Made by a program: the position numbers and the translations under genes. The notes beneath the pieces were generated by a model that worked only from the letters and a program-made list of their open reading frames with translations, was not told where the DNA came from and did no database searches. Shown here one piece after another: positions 1 to 7,373 of a DNA stretch of 24,317 nucleotides (within the stretch, counting starts at the first letter, position 1; each line of letters starts with the position of its first letter). The stretch is taken from IMG/VR virus record IMGVR_UViG_3300037112_000050, positions 1 through 24,317 of that record; one strand, written 5' to 3'. The DNA comes from a virus.

Positions 1-19
1 AGATAAAAGTTTCTCCGAC

Positions 20-55
20 CCCTCGGCTGTCACGCACAGCGGCCGAGGGCTTTTT
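20..55 (+). terminator. Intrinsic terminator upstream of first gene
   Basis: The arms CCCTCGGC (20-27) and GCCGAGGG (42-49) are perfect complements. A nested GCTGT/ACAGC stem sits inside the loop, and the structure is followed by C and five T (51-55). It should end transcription arriving from the left on the + strand. The first gene starts only about 17 bases downstream, which leaves no room for a separate promoter, so the downstream genes probably depend on read-through, antitermination or a promoter left of the window. Confidence 0.75.
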
Positions 56-71
56 ACGTGTGGAGGGTGAA

Positions 72-1817
72 GTGGCGAAGATGACGATATTGAAGGACGG
101 CCCTGGAACTACGGCAGACCGCAAGGCCAGGCTCCACGACGCGGTGGACCGGGCGTTCGATGCGAAGCGGGTGGGCGATGCCTCCATCAAGGCGCTATAT
201 TCTTCGGCTCATGCAAAAGACATTCTCAAAAGAGCGAAGCAACTTGGCTTCAGCGCCTCTTTGTCTGGCAACACCGTAACTGTCGGGGCATTTAGTGGGT
301 CTGGCCCGGAAGAGAATGAAGCCTGGAAGAAACTGAAAGTGTTGGCGAATGAAGGGTCTGTAGAGTACGGCTCTGCCAAGGATGCTGATTGGCGCACGTC
401 AACTACAGCGCCAAGCAAGATCATTCCAGGTGATTGCCCTGTTTGTCGCGGAACAGGTAAATCAAGTGTTCGCAATGACAAAGGGTTGCGCCCAGACTGC
501 GCCGTGTGTAAAGGCTCCGGACTTGCAAAAGCCACCGACCGCCGCACCAAGATGCACAAGGCGCTGGACGCAGTGATGGACGCAAAGCGGGTGGGGGACA
601 TGCGCGACTCAGATGAAGTAATGCGCATCAAAGAAGCGATTGAGCGTGTTCAACGCTCTTCTATAGGCAACGGCGATCCAGACGCTCGGGCTAAGATTTC
701 GCGCAAGCTGACCCAACTTGACCACGAGTTATCAGCAGCTTATGCACAGGCCACCGACCGCCGCACCAAGATGCACAAGGCGCTGGACGCGGTGATAGAC
801 TCAAAGCGCGTGTCAGACGCTGCTGACTTAGTACCTACGAAGAGCAATTCTTCTTACGGCACCTGGGCTGTTCGGGTAGATAACGCGAACATTAAGTTCT
901 TTTTCTCCAAGAAGGAAGCCGATAAGTTCTGCGTCGAGGAGAGGGCAAAGGCCACAGACGGCTTCCGCCCCCGCACCACGCCAGCCCCGAAGAAGGGCTA
1001 CGAGTCGTTCATGGACACCGTGAAGCGGCTCAAGGAGTCGAAGAAGGCTGAGGCGAAGGACGCCGACACCCATGCTTACGTCGGCCCTGCCAGTACCACC
1101 TACTGCGCTCAATGCGGCGAATCACGCGGACACGCGAATCACGGTGGAGTAGCGAAGGACGCATCGCGCATGCCGTATAAGTCTTGCGAAATTCGTTCAC
1201 TACCTAGCGGGCGGTTCTACGTTATACTGCCTGGAGGAAAAACCCAAACCGGATTTGCGTCTGAGCAGGCCGCGCTCAAATGGGTAGATCAGTACGAAGG
1301 GCACGCAGAAGACGCCGCGTCCTTCATAATCACGGCGACGGACAAGCCAACTGGTAAGAAGAAGCAGTTTCGTGTGCATGCTGCTACGGAGGCTGAAGCG
1401 CGGAAGAAGTTCGAGTTGCATTACAGTAACTCCTCCGTTGAGTCCGTAAAGGCGAAGGACTCCGAGGGCACGCTGAAGTTCATGGTGAGCCTGAAGAGCG
1501 GGCGTGCCGTAATCGAAGCTGACACCAAAGCTGAAGCTGCTAAGCTCGGGAAGAATCAGTATGGCGATTCCTTCGTAAGAGTGCTTGGGCTGATGAACGG
1601 AACTGGCCGTGACGCAAGCCCCTTCGACCGCGACACCGACGCCGGCAGTGCCCGCATTGTAAAGCGCGAAGCCGCTGCCGGCAAGACGGCCAAAGAGATA
1701 GTAGCCAAGTACGGCTTTTCGAAGTCGTTCGTTGACGAGGAGATGCCTTCCAAGGCGAAGGACGCTGCCCCGCACGCGTTTCAGCCTAAGGAAAGACGCC
1801 CTTGGTGTGGGGCGTGA
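72..1817 (+). CDS. Modular AKD/ATD-linked head-region protein 1
   Basis: I do not recognise the whole protein as a named family. It is a string of about ten small units separated by A-K-D or A-T-D tripeptides. In order, with rough residues: an N-terminal helical unit (ADRKARLHDAVDRAFDAKR); a small alpha/beta unit; a DnaJ-like double zinc knuckle CPVCRGTG...CAVCKGSG (about 122-150); two near-identical helical repeats beginning ATDRRTKMHKALDA (about 154 and 227); an alpha/beta unit; a Cys-His unit HAYVG...CAQCGE...H (about 334-360); three more alpha/beta units; a helical HTH-like unit; and the start of a second Cys-His unit. GTG at 72 is preferred because GGAGG ends 5 bases upstream; GTG 60 and ATG 81 are alternatives. 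The stop at 1815 probably reflects a frameshift (see 1809-1893). The position beside head genes suggests a virion or assembly role, which is inference. Confidence 0.8.
   Translation: MAKMTILKDGPGTTADRKARLHDAVDRAFDAKRVGDASIKALYSSAHAKDILKRAKQLGFSASLSGNTVTVGAFSGSGPEENEAWKKLKVLANEGSVEYGSAKDADWRTSTTAPSKIIPGDCPVCRGTGKSSVRNDKGLRPDCAVCKGSGLAKATDRRTKMHKALDAVMDAKRVGDMRDSDEVMRIKEAIERVQRSSIGNGDPDARAKISRKLTQLDHELSAAYAQATDRRTKMHKALDAVIDSKRVSDAADLVPTKSNSSYGTWAVRVDNANIKFFFSKKEADKFCVEERAKATDGFRPRTTPAPKKGYESFMDTVKRLKESKKAEAKDADTHAYVGPASTTYCAQCGESRGHANHGGVAKDASRMPYKSCEIRSLPSGRFYVILPGGKTQTGFASEQAALKWVDQYEGHAEDAASFIITATDKPTGKKKQFRVHAATEAEARKKFELHYSNSSVESVKAKDSEGTLKFMVSLKSGRAVIEADTKAEAAKLGKNQYGDSFVRVLGLMNGTGRDASPFDRDTDAGSARIVKREAAAGKTAKEIVAKYGFSKSFVDEEMPSKAKDAAPHAFQPKERRPWCGA
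531..593 (+). repeat. Direct repeat copy 1 (ATDRRTKMHKALDA unit)
   Basis: This 63-base stretch inside the first gene is nearly identical to 750-812. Both encode A-T-D-R-R-T-K-M-H-K-A-L-D-A-V followed by a similar D-[AS]-K-R-V. The third bases are almost all conserved too, which points to a recent duplication rather than old divergence. Confidence 0.9.
750..812 (+). repeat. Direct repeat copy 2 (ATDRRTKMHKALDA unit)
   Basis: This is the second copy of the 531-593 unit, with a handful of substitutions near its end (GATAGACTC against GATGGACGC). A more diverged copy starts the same protein (ADRKARLHDAVDRAFDAKR), and a cousin lies in the DUF2213 gene near 12535-12610 (DARRKAHDALDRALDAEDRK). Confidence 0.9.
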
Positions 1818-1893
1818 TCAGTGTGCTTTCTGTGGTGAACGGCGTGACGCTACGGTGCACACGCGCCGGGCGAAGGACGTAGAGCCCGTCTAG
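1809..1893 (+). other. Out-of-frame continuation of the first gene (frameshift)
   Basis: The first gene stops at 1815-1817, but the +1 frame continues open to TAG at 1891-1893 and encodes RDQCAFCGERRDATVHTRR followed by AKDVEPV. Joined at the GGGG run (1809-1812), the end reads HAFQPKERRPWCG-RDQCAFCGE...H...AKDVEPV. This matches the internal unit of the same protein, HAYVG...CAQCGESRGHANHGG followed by AKD. The second modular protein also ends in AKD-SREVQPV. The pattern fits a one-base insertion in the G run, through sequencing error, mutation or programmed slippage, rather than unrelated intergenic DNA. Confidence 0.65.
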
Positions 1894-1902
1894 GCAGGTC
1901 AC

Positions 1903-2778
1903 ATGGCCCCATCGAAGAAACCACCTGTAGAATTCAGCGCTACACAACGCCTCATGCGCTCTTACGAAGCTGGGCTCAGACAAATCACTGGCCGAGTTCT
2001 TCTGTCCACAAAGCAAACCAAAGAGCAAACCCTCCAGCAGTGGCTTACGACCATCGCTGACCGCTCGAACCAGCCTGACATCCAAGCGGCAAGCGACCTT
2101 CTAGCCAAGCGCATGATCTTCAGTTCACAAAAGACGAACTGGCGCTCTTGGCGGGAAGCCGCTTCAAGGTCGAGCCATGCCGGCAAGCTGTACAGCATGC
2201 TCCAGGCGGAGATGCAGGGTGCTACCGGCGCAAGGGTGCAGTCGCTCATCAGGGAGAACGCCTCGCTCATCTCAAGCCTGCCGCTGCACTCAGCGCAGAC
2301 GCTTGTAGACGAGATAACCAAGGCGCAGCAGGCTGGAGCCCGGCCAGGCACAATCGCGAAGATGTACCAGAAGCGGTTCCCTGAGTTGCTGCATAGCCGA
2401 GTCCAGCTTATCAGCAGGACAGAGACTGCAAAGGCTTCCACGGCGCTTACCAAGGCGCGGTGTGAGAACTTGGCGATCGAGTGGTATGAATGGCTGGACG
2501 TAGGGGACAAAAGAACTCGAAAGAGCCACAAGGCGATGCATCATGTCATTGTGCCTTGGTCGCAGCCACCATCACCAGAAGCGCTACTTGGTGAGAAGAC
2601 TACACTGGGGCACTATCACGCTGGTGAGTGCCCAAATTGCAGATGCGTAGTCGCGCCCATCCTTACCCTAGATGACATCGCCTTTCCGGCAAAGATCTAT
2701 TGGAACGGGTCTGTCAAGCAGATGACTAAACCACAATTCAGGCAGATTGCTGTAAGCCTCGAAGAACGAACCACGTAA
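1903..2778 (+). CDS. Head morphogenesis protein, Mu gpF / SPP1 gp7-like
   Basis: A minor head protein of the Mu gpF/SPP1 gp7 type, a low-copy virion protein associated with portal and capsid assembly. The first two thirds are helical and variable. The C-terminal part carries the family pattern: SRTETAKAS, then EWYEWLDVGDKRTRKSHKAMH (R-T-R-x-S-H core), then a G-E-C-P-N-C-R-C-VV-x-P segment near residues 240-252, which is the usual C-x-P end of the domain. Length 291 aa is within the range of the family. ATG at 1903 has a weak AGG upstream (GGCAGGTCAC). It lies before the portal gene, with four small genes between, whereas in many phages it follows the portal directly. Confidence 0.85.
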   Translation: MAPSKKPPVEFSATQRLMRSYEAGLRQITGRVLLSTKQTKEQTLQQWLTTIADRSNQPDIQAASDLLAKRMIFSSQKTNWRSWREAASRSSHAGKLYSMLQAEMQGATGARVQSLIRENASLISSLPLHSAQTLVDEITKAQQAGARPGTIAKMYQKRFPELLHSRVQLISRTETAKASTALTKARCENLAIEWYEWLDVGDKRTRKSHKAMHHVIVPWSQPPSPEALLGEKTTLGHYHAGECPNCRCVVAPILTLDDIAFPAKIYWNGSVKQMTKPQFRQIAVSLEERTT

Positions 2779-2796
2779 CTACAAAGTAGCTTCACA

Positions 2797-3078
2797 ATGA
2801 TCAACCTCGGACAGATCAACTTCGACGACGCCTCCACCGTTGGCCAGGCCCTCGTTCTGCGCACCACCAGCACTCTCAATGCCATCGGCACGCCAGCAAT
2901 CGGCCCGGCATTCAAGGTGTTCACTGTCGCTACATTGCCCGCCGCAGCTACCGCACTCAAAGGTGTAGTCGCGGCCGTCAGCGATGCAACCTCGCCTGCC
3001 ATCGGCGTTGCACTCACAAGCGGTGGCGCTGTGTTCTGCCTGGCGCTGTGCACAGGCGCTGCCTGGGTCGCGGTCTAA
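2797..3078 (+). CDS. Small hydrophobic structural-type protein
   Basis: Unrecognised 93 aa protein. After an N-terminal INLGQINFDDASTVGQALVL segment it has a pattern common at the ends of small phage structural or fibre proteins: KVFTVATLPAAATALKGVVA, then VSDAT, then a Gly-rich GGAVFCLALCTGAAWVAV ending. In that pattern the last part normally reads dG-x-W-x-V. This suggests a small beta-rich virion or decoration protein. No strong Shine-Dalgarno is visible before ATG 2797, so translation may be coupled to the upstream head gene, whose stop is 18 bases away. The reading frame and amino-acid composition support a real gene; function is inference. Confidence 0.6.
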   Translation: MINLGQINFDDASTVGQALVLRTTSTLNAIGTPAIGPAFKVFTVATLPAAATALKGVVAAVSDATSPAIGVALTSGGAVFCLALCTGAAWVAV

Positions 3079-3121
3079 CGACGTTGGCGCAGGCCTCCAG
3101 CTTAGGAAGCCGAGGGGACAC

Positions 3122-3439
3122 ATGACCTACCGCTTGCCGTACAAGGTCAGAGTAACCAAGACACGTAAGAGGGGCCTGCTTATGCCGCTGAGAATTCGTA
3201 GCAAGACCCTTCCTTCTGAACAGCGTCTGATAGAGCTTGCACCGGGCGACGCACTTGTGCACCGTGGCATGCTGATCGACAGTGAGATACTGGACGCCAT
3301 TCTGTCGACTGACAAGCGGCTTCTATGGGCCTTCGTGCGTGGCTCCGAGGGCGACGTGATGGCCATGCCATTTTCAGAAGAGCAATGCATCTGGATTTTA
3401 GAAAGCGACATTCTGCGTGAAGCTGACGTAGAGGTTTAA
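3122..3439 (+). CDS. Hypothetical small phage protein
   Basis: Unrecognised protein of 106 aa. The frame is open from 2984, but ATG 3122 is preferred because GAGGGG lies five bases upstream and the earlier start would overlap the preceding gene. The N-terminus is basic (YRLPYKVRVTKTRKRG), followed by an alpha/beta-looking body (PLRIRSKTLPSEQRLIELAPGD...) and an acidic end (ESDILREADVEV). ATG 3182 is a further internal candidate. No catalytic motif, signal peptide or membrane segment is visible. It lies in the cluster of small genes between the gpF-like protein and the portal. Confidence 0.65.
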   Translation: MTYRLPYKVRVTKTRKRGLLMPLRIRSKTLPSEQRLIELAPGDALVHRGMLIDSEILDAILSTDKRLLWAFVRGSEGDVMAMPFSEEQCIWILESDILREADVEV

Positions 3440-3575
3440 GTTTGCGGACGGGCGTGGAGCAGTAGGCGCTGACTGGCTCCACACCGTTCGTGATTCATTT
3501 CTGAGCCGCTCAGTGCGCGGCGGTTCGATGTACTAAATGAACAGAGCGCGTTTACTTACGTAGGGAGAATACACC
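3440..3575 (+). other. Structured intergenic leader, element A
   Basis: This non-coding gap holds two hairpins. The first pairs GTGGAGC-AGT (3454-3463) with ACTGGCTCCAC (3472-3482), about 10 bp with one bulge. The second pairs GCCGC (3505-3509) with GCGGC (3517-3521). The segment TGCGGACGGGCGT at 3443-3455 recurs exactly at 15182-15194 in the gap after the major capsid gene. Neither hairpin has a T run, so these are not simple intrinsic terminators. The next gene has a good GGGAG site. Confidence 0.5.
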
Positions 3576-4052
3576 ATGGCACCATTGACGTTCAGGAATT
3601 CAAAGATCATCTACTACGGCCCTCATCCGTGCGATAACTGCGGCATCGACGTCGCGAAAATGGGCAATGAGTGGGGTGGCACAGCATTTACCTATCCAAG
3701 TGGGCCGGTCTACCCAAACACCGAGTGGCATCCGCATGTATGTGACCCGTTCGAAGTTCGGAACAAACTGGGGCGCGAAGCCAAAGACCGGCAGCTAGCG
3801 AAGTGGCCTGACGCAGCACCACTGCAAGTCAACGGGATGTTCGTCATTGTTGCGTACGCCAATAAAGCTGATTCATTCCCCACCGTTATCTCGCACAACT
3901 GCTCATTCTATGACACTGAGCTTTCGGCCTGGGCCGGTGCTGATGAGCGTGATCAGCGAGGCAATCCCACGTGGCGTATGCACCGAGCCACTGGTGAGAC
4001 GTGTGATACATACATGCACAATGCTGCTGTCGACGCCCAACGAAAGAAGTAG
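3576..4052 (+). CDS. Hypothetical protein with CxxC motif
   Basis: Unrecognised 158 aa protein. A CDNC pair near residue 19 (PHPCDNCGIDVAKMG), the HPHVCDPF segment and C-S-F-Y / ETCDTY later could form a small metal site, but spacing does not match a family I can name. It has no signal peptide or membrane segment. ATG 3576 has GTAGGGAGAAT upstream with good spacing, so it has its own ribosome site after the structured gap. The composition (many W, H, D and N) looks like a soluble enzyme-like or binding protein; function unknown. Confidence 0.75.
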   Translation: MAPLTFRNSKIIYYGPHPCDNCGIDVAKMGNEWGGTAFTYPSGPVYPNTEWHPHVCDPFEVRNKLGREAKDRQLAKWPDAAPLQVNGMFVIVAYANKADSFPTVISHNCSFYDTELSAWAGADERDQRGNPTWRMHRATGETCDTYMHNAAVDAQRKK

Positions 4053-4146
4053 TCTGCTAAAGATTCAGGGATAGGAGGCATCCGACAAACCAGTTTTCTC
4101 CGACTGGCTTCCCTGATTGGTTAACCGGAGCGTGGGAGAACACGAT

Positions 4147-4404
4147 ATGGCAGTGAAGATGAGGGCGGCAAAGGTTGTCAAGCCTGTGGAAGCGCTCAAA
4201 GCCGGGCCTAAACGTCGTTTTGAACGAAAAGATGAACGGGCTAAGTTAAGCGCCGCACACACTAAGAAATGGCAAGACCCGGACTATAAAGCTAGGCAAG
4301 CGGCGGCGCACACGCTAGGTGTATACGCACAAGCAGCAGAATCCAACAGATTAACCGCGCAGCGTAAGCGCCAAGAAAAGGAGAAGAATGCCCAAGCCGC
4401 GTAA
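4147..4404 (+). CDS. Small basic protein with NUMOD/HTH-like motif
   Basis: Very basic 85 aa protein (KPVEALKAGPKRRFERKDER, then many K and R). The central S-A-A-H-T-K-K-W-Q-D-P-D-Y-K-A segment resembles the 'S..hk..W.dPe' type of DNA-binding motif seen next to homing nucleases (NUMOD-like), but no nuclease domain is attached. ATG 4147 is chosen over the earlier TTG 4117 because GGGAG lies about eight bases upstream. Its end overlaps the portal start by 17 bases, implying translational coupling. A nucleic-acid-binding role is inference; the rest is unknown. Confidence 0.65.
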   Translation: MAVKMRAAKVVKPVEALKAGPKRRFERKDERAKLSAAHTKKWQDPDYKARQAAAHTLGVYAQAAESNRLTAQRKRQEKEKNAQAA

Positions 4405-7006
4405 ACGTAAAAATCCTAACGCGCTTGAGCAGAATCTCGGTGTGCGGGGTTTGACGGCAGGCTCAGCCGTCGCGAATGACATGTTCTCGAACTTTGCAGC
4501 CCGTTCCGGATTTGGAACTCAATCTCTAGGGCAAGGTTCGGAATACACCCTGGTTAGGTTCTCCTACGATTTTTGGGCCATCATAACTCTCTATCGCAAT
4601 CATTGGCTGAGCCGCCGCATCATAGATGTGCCCGCCCAAGATTACGTGAAAGCGTGGCCTAAGCTCACAAGTGAGATCGAGCCCAAGGACCTGACTCGCA
4701 TTGACCGAGCGCTGCGCAAGACGAACACAAAAAACAACGTCCTTACTGGTTTGACCTGGGGGCGGTTGTTCGGCGGAGCGGGCGGGCTGATAGTCATAGA
4801 CGGCCAGGAGAATGAGCTCGATCAGCCGTTGGACTTAGAGTCAGTAAAAATCGGGGCTTACAAAGGCATTCTGCCGTTCGATATGTGGAGCGGAATTCAC
4901 CCAGCAGGGGATGTGTGTACAGATATCAACCGCCCTCTTGACTTCGGCAGGCCAGAAAACTACACGGTCACGCCTACTGGTGGGGCCTCATTCAAAGTAC
5001 ATTCATCACGCGTACTGAGGTTCACAGGACCCTCTGTACCTACACCTGAGAAGGAAGCCCAGATGCAGTGGGGCATTTCAGTGTTGGAACCGATCTACGA
5101 GTCCATCACGCGCCTAGACAACATGTACGCAAATCTGCTTAACCTCTCGTTCAGAGCAAATCTGATCGGCATGAAATTTCCCGACCTTGCCCAACTTCTC
5201 TCGGGCCTCGGTTCGTCACAGGTGGCCTCACAGAAGTTTGAGCAGCGCATGTCGTCGCTTAATTCGCTTATGAGTAACCAGAGCCTCATCCCGTTGCCGG
5301 CGGATGGCGGCATAGAGCAGACCCAGTACAGTTTCAGCGGCATGAGCGATGTACTTCAGTTGTTCCAGCTAGACATTGCAGGCGCGGCGCAGATCCCAAT
5401 CACGCGCCTATTTGGCCGGACCTACAATGGACTTGGTCAGGCTGGCGACGGCGACGAGATGATCTACTCCGAACGCATCGCAACCGACCAGTCGGTCTAC
5501 CTCACACCTCAGTTGGAAAAACTTTACCCCGTGCTTTGTATGAGTGAATTAGGAGAGGTACCAGACGATCTAGATTTGGTCTGCCCCTCCATCAGAGTCC
5601 TTGACGAAAAAGAGAAATCTGAGCTAGCGAAATCCGTAGCAGATACCGTGACGGTTTACTTGAATAGCGGAATTATGAGTCCGCGCGTCGTAGCTAGAGA
5701 GGTCAAGCAGTCCAGTGACATGACCGGCATCGGCACGAACCTCACAGACGAGTTCATCGCGAAGCTGTCTGACTCCGTAGCCTCAGAAGGCGAGCTCGGC
5801 GAGGGCCTCTTCGGAGGCGAGGGCGCGGGGCTTGGTGAGGCCGACTCCCCTGCCAAGGCCATTAAGAGCGAAAACAAGACGGGCCAGGGCGAAGACCCCG
5901 AGGACCCGGCTGCAAAGAATGACGAGCCATCCGCCAAAGAACTGCTAGCCAAGAAGGCTGGCAAGCCCAGCAAGACAGCGCCTGCAATGGACACCCTCCC
6001 CGCCGGACTCAAGCGCGGTGAAAAGATCCTTGTAGGTGGCAAACTGCTGACAGTCGCCTCCATCGGCGATGCGGTAGAGGACCTGGACGGAGAAACTGCC
6101 GTCCCCGTTCGCTTTGTGGATGGGACTGTGGTGGCTTACGCAAGAGTACAGGATGCGCTACCCAGGGACCTGATCTACGGCCCGTTCACCGATAAGGTGG
6201 AAGCTGAGCATTGGCTGAAGAAAGTGCGCACTAGCAAGCAGTACGACATGACACGGGTTTCCCGTTGGGGTACAGTGCCAACACGTGAGCAAGAAGCTCG
6301 CGGTATGTACATTGGCGACGTACGGTTGTCAGTTGGTTGGGGCGTGTTCGGAGAAAAGAAGACCAAGGCCACCGACTCCATCCCCACGTTCGAGAAGTGT
6401 GGCAATCCAGTTTGGCGCATCTGTACAAAGTGCTCTGGCCATCTGCACCGCTCTGAGTGCAAAGTTACGCTGGATAGAGTGCGTGACTGCGTATGCTCAG
6501 CTGGTCTGGAGCATGGATCCAGCACGTACGAGGTCCTGCATGGCCACGCCACGGACGCCGACGGCGCTTCGGCCGCGAACGGAGCCACGGAGTCCATACG
6601 GGAGACCCACGGACTGCGCACACGCGTCGAGACGCCGGTTGGAAGGCTGCGTTCAGGCTTCACACCGGACGGTCGAGCCTGGTCGGTCACAATGCCGGCT
6701 CATTATGGCTTCATCGATGGCATTCTGGGTGCTGACGGTGATAGTCTTGACTGCTACATCGGTACAGACCCGGAGTCAGCTACGGTGTGGGTCGTTGATC
6801 AGCATGACATCGACGGCACAGGGTTCGATGAGCATAAGGTATTTCTTTCGTTCGCAAACCAGGCTGAAGCACTAGAAACTTATATGCTTGGTCATCATCT
6901 GTCCCGCAAGACCTACGCCGCCATCACGGAATTCACCATGGCGGCATTCAAGAAGTGGATGGCTAACCATGACATGGCTGAGCCCTGCGACCCTGGTGTA
7001 GAGTAG
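4388..7006 (+). CDS. DUF1073 portal protein with pyrophosphatase-like C-terminus
   Basis: Forms the portal ring through which DNA is packaged and ejected. Residues about 25-470 follow the DUF1073 portal pattern (FSYDFWAIITLYRNHWLSRRIIDVPAQD, then ITRLFGRTYNGLGQAGDGDE). After an Ala/Lys/Glu-rich linker come a small beta unit (about 535-590), an alpha/beta unit, an ATD linker, a Cys/His cluster (about 671-702, CTKC...HRSEC...CVC), a second ATDAD linker, and a domain at about 745-865 resembling the inorganic-pyrophosphatase-like (InPase) domain of phage polyvalent proteins: TPVGRLRSGF, GADGDSLDCYIG near 780 (close to the D-x-D-x-x-D metal signature), VWVVDQHDIDG, DEHKVF near 814. At 872 aa it is well over the size of a plain portal. 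GGAG sits just before ATG 4388, inside the previous gene. Confidence 0.85.
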   Translation: MPKPRKRKNPNALEQNLGVRGLTAGSAVANDMFSNFAARSGFGTQSLGQGSEYTLVRFSYDFWAIITLYRNHWLSRRIIDVPAQDYVKAWPKLTSEIEPKDLTRIDRALRKTNTKNNVLTGLTWGRLFGGAGGLIVIDGQENELDQPLDLESVKIGAYKGILPFDMWSGIHPAGDVCTDINRPLDFGRPENYTVTPTGGASFKVHSSRVLRFTGPSVPTPEKEAQMQWGISVLEPIYESITRLDNMYANLLNLSFRANLIGMKFPDLAQLLSGLGSSQVASQKFEQRMSSLNSLMSNQSLIPLPADGGIEQTQYSFSGMSDVLQLFQLDIAGAAQIPITRLFGRTYNGLGQAGDGDEMIYSERIATDQSVYLTPQLEKLYPVLCMSELGEVPDDLDLVCPSIRVLDEKEKSELAKSVADTVTVYLNSGIMSPRVVAREVKQSSDMTGIGTNLTDEFIAKLSDSVASEGELGEGLFGGEGAGLGEADSPAKAIKSENKTGQGEDPEDPAAKNDEPSAKELLAKKAGKPSKTAPAMDTLPAGLKRGEKILVGGKLLTVASIGDAVEDLDGETAVPVRFVDGTVVAYARVQDALPRDLIYGPFTDKVEAEHWLKKVRTSKQYDMTRVSRWGTVPTREQEARGMYIGDVRLSVGWGVFGEKKTKATDSIPTFEKCGNPVWRICTKCSGHLHRSECKVTLDRVRDCVCSAGLEHGSSTYEVLHGHATDADGASAANGATESIRETHGLRTRVETPVGRLRSGFTPDGRAWSVTMPAHYGFIDGILGADGDSLDCYIGTDPESATVWVVDQHDIDGTGFDEHKVFLSFANQAEALETYMLGHHLSRKTYAAITEFTMAAFKKWMANHDMAEPCDPGVE

Positions 7007-7049
7007 CACCACCGCCAACGAACTGCCCACAGAGAACGGACCCCTACAA

Positions 7050-7373
7050 ATGGCCCAAGAGAACTACGACCATCAGCCTATGGACCTGACCGAGTTGATC
7101 CGCACCGTACGCGGCCATGACCGTGATCTGTACAAGGGCAACGGAAAAGCCGCGTTGTTTGTGAGGGTCACCGAGCTAGAAACATATCGGGAACGCACAG
7201 AGGCTAATCTGTATGACCCTGAGACCGGAGCCATACCGAAGCTGAAAGATTTCTTCGCTGTGCTAGTAGAACGTGAGCGGCGGGCCTCTACCACCACAAA
7301 GGTCTATGTCGCCCTTGTGGCCGTCATACCGATTATGTATGACGTGCTCAGCCACTATGCCGGGTGGAGGTGA
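7050..7373 (+). CDS. C-terminally anchored membrane protein, holin/XhlA-like
   Basis: The 107 aa protein has a soluble, charged, probably helical N-terminal part (LTELIRTVRGHDRDLYKG... VTELETYRERTEAN) and one hydrophobic segment close to the C-terminus (about residues 80-102, TTKVYVALVAVIPIMYDVLS). This layout resembles XhlA-type lysis accessory proteins and some small holins, but no family signature is decisive. Its stop TGA (7371-7373) overlaps the ATG of the next gene, so the two are probably translated together. Membrane location is strongly suggested; a lysis role is inference. Confidence 0.65.
   Translation: MAQENYDHQPMDLTELIRTVRGHDRDLYKGNGKAALFVRVTELETYRERTEANLYDPETGAIPKLKDFFAVLVERERRASTTTKVYVALVAVIPIMYDVLSHYAGWR

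Noticed and set aside
405-530. A DnaJ/Hsp40 chaperone
   Set aside because: Only one pair of CxxCxGxG motifs is present, without a J-domain; it is a small zinc unit within a modular protein.
6285-6875. Overlapping + frame (196 codons) inside the portal C-terminal region
   Set aside because: The in-frame portal product has recognisable InPase-like motifs here; the other frame is Arg/Ser/Thr-rich without pattern.
4388-7006. Calling the portal an anti-CBASS Acb1 enzyme
   Set aside because: DUF1073 proteins are often linked to that name, but I see no paired H-x-T motifs of a 2H phosphodiesterase; the visible extra domain is pyrophosphatase-like.
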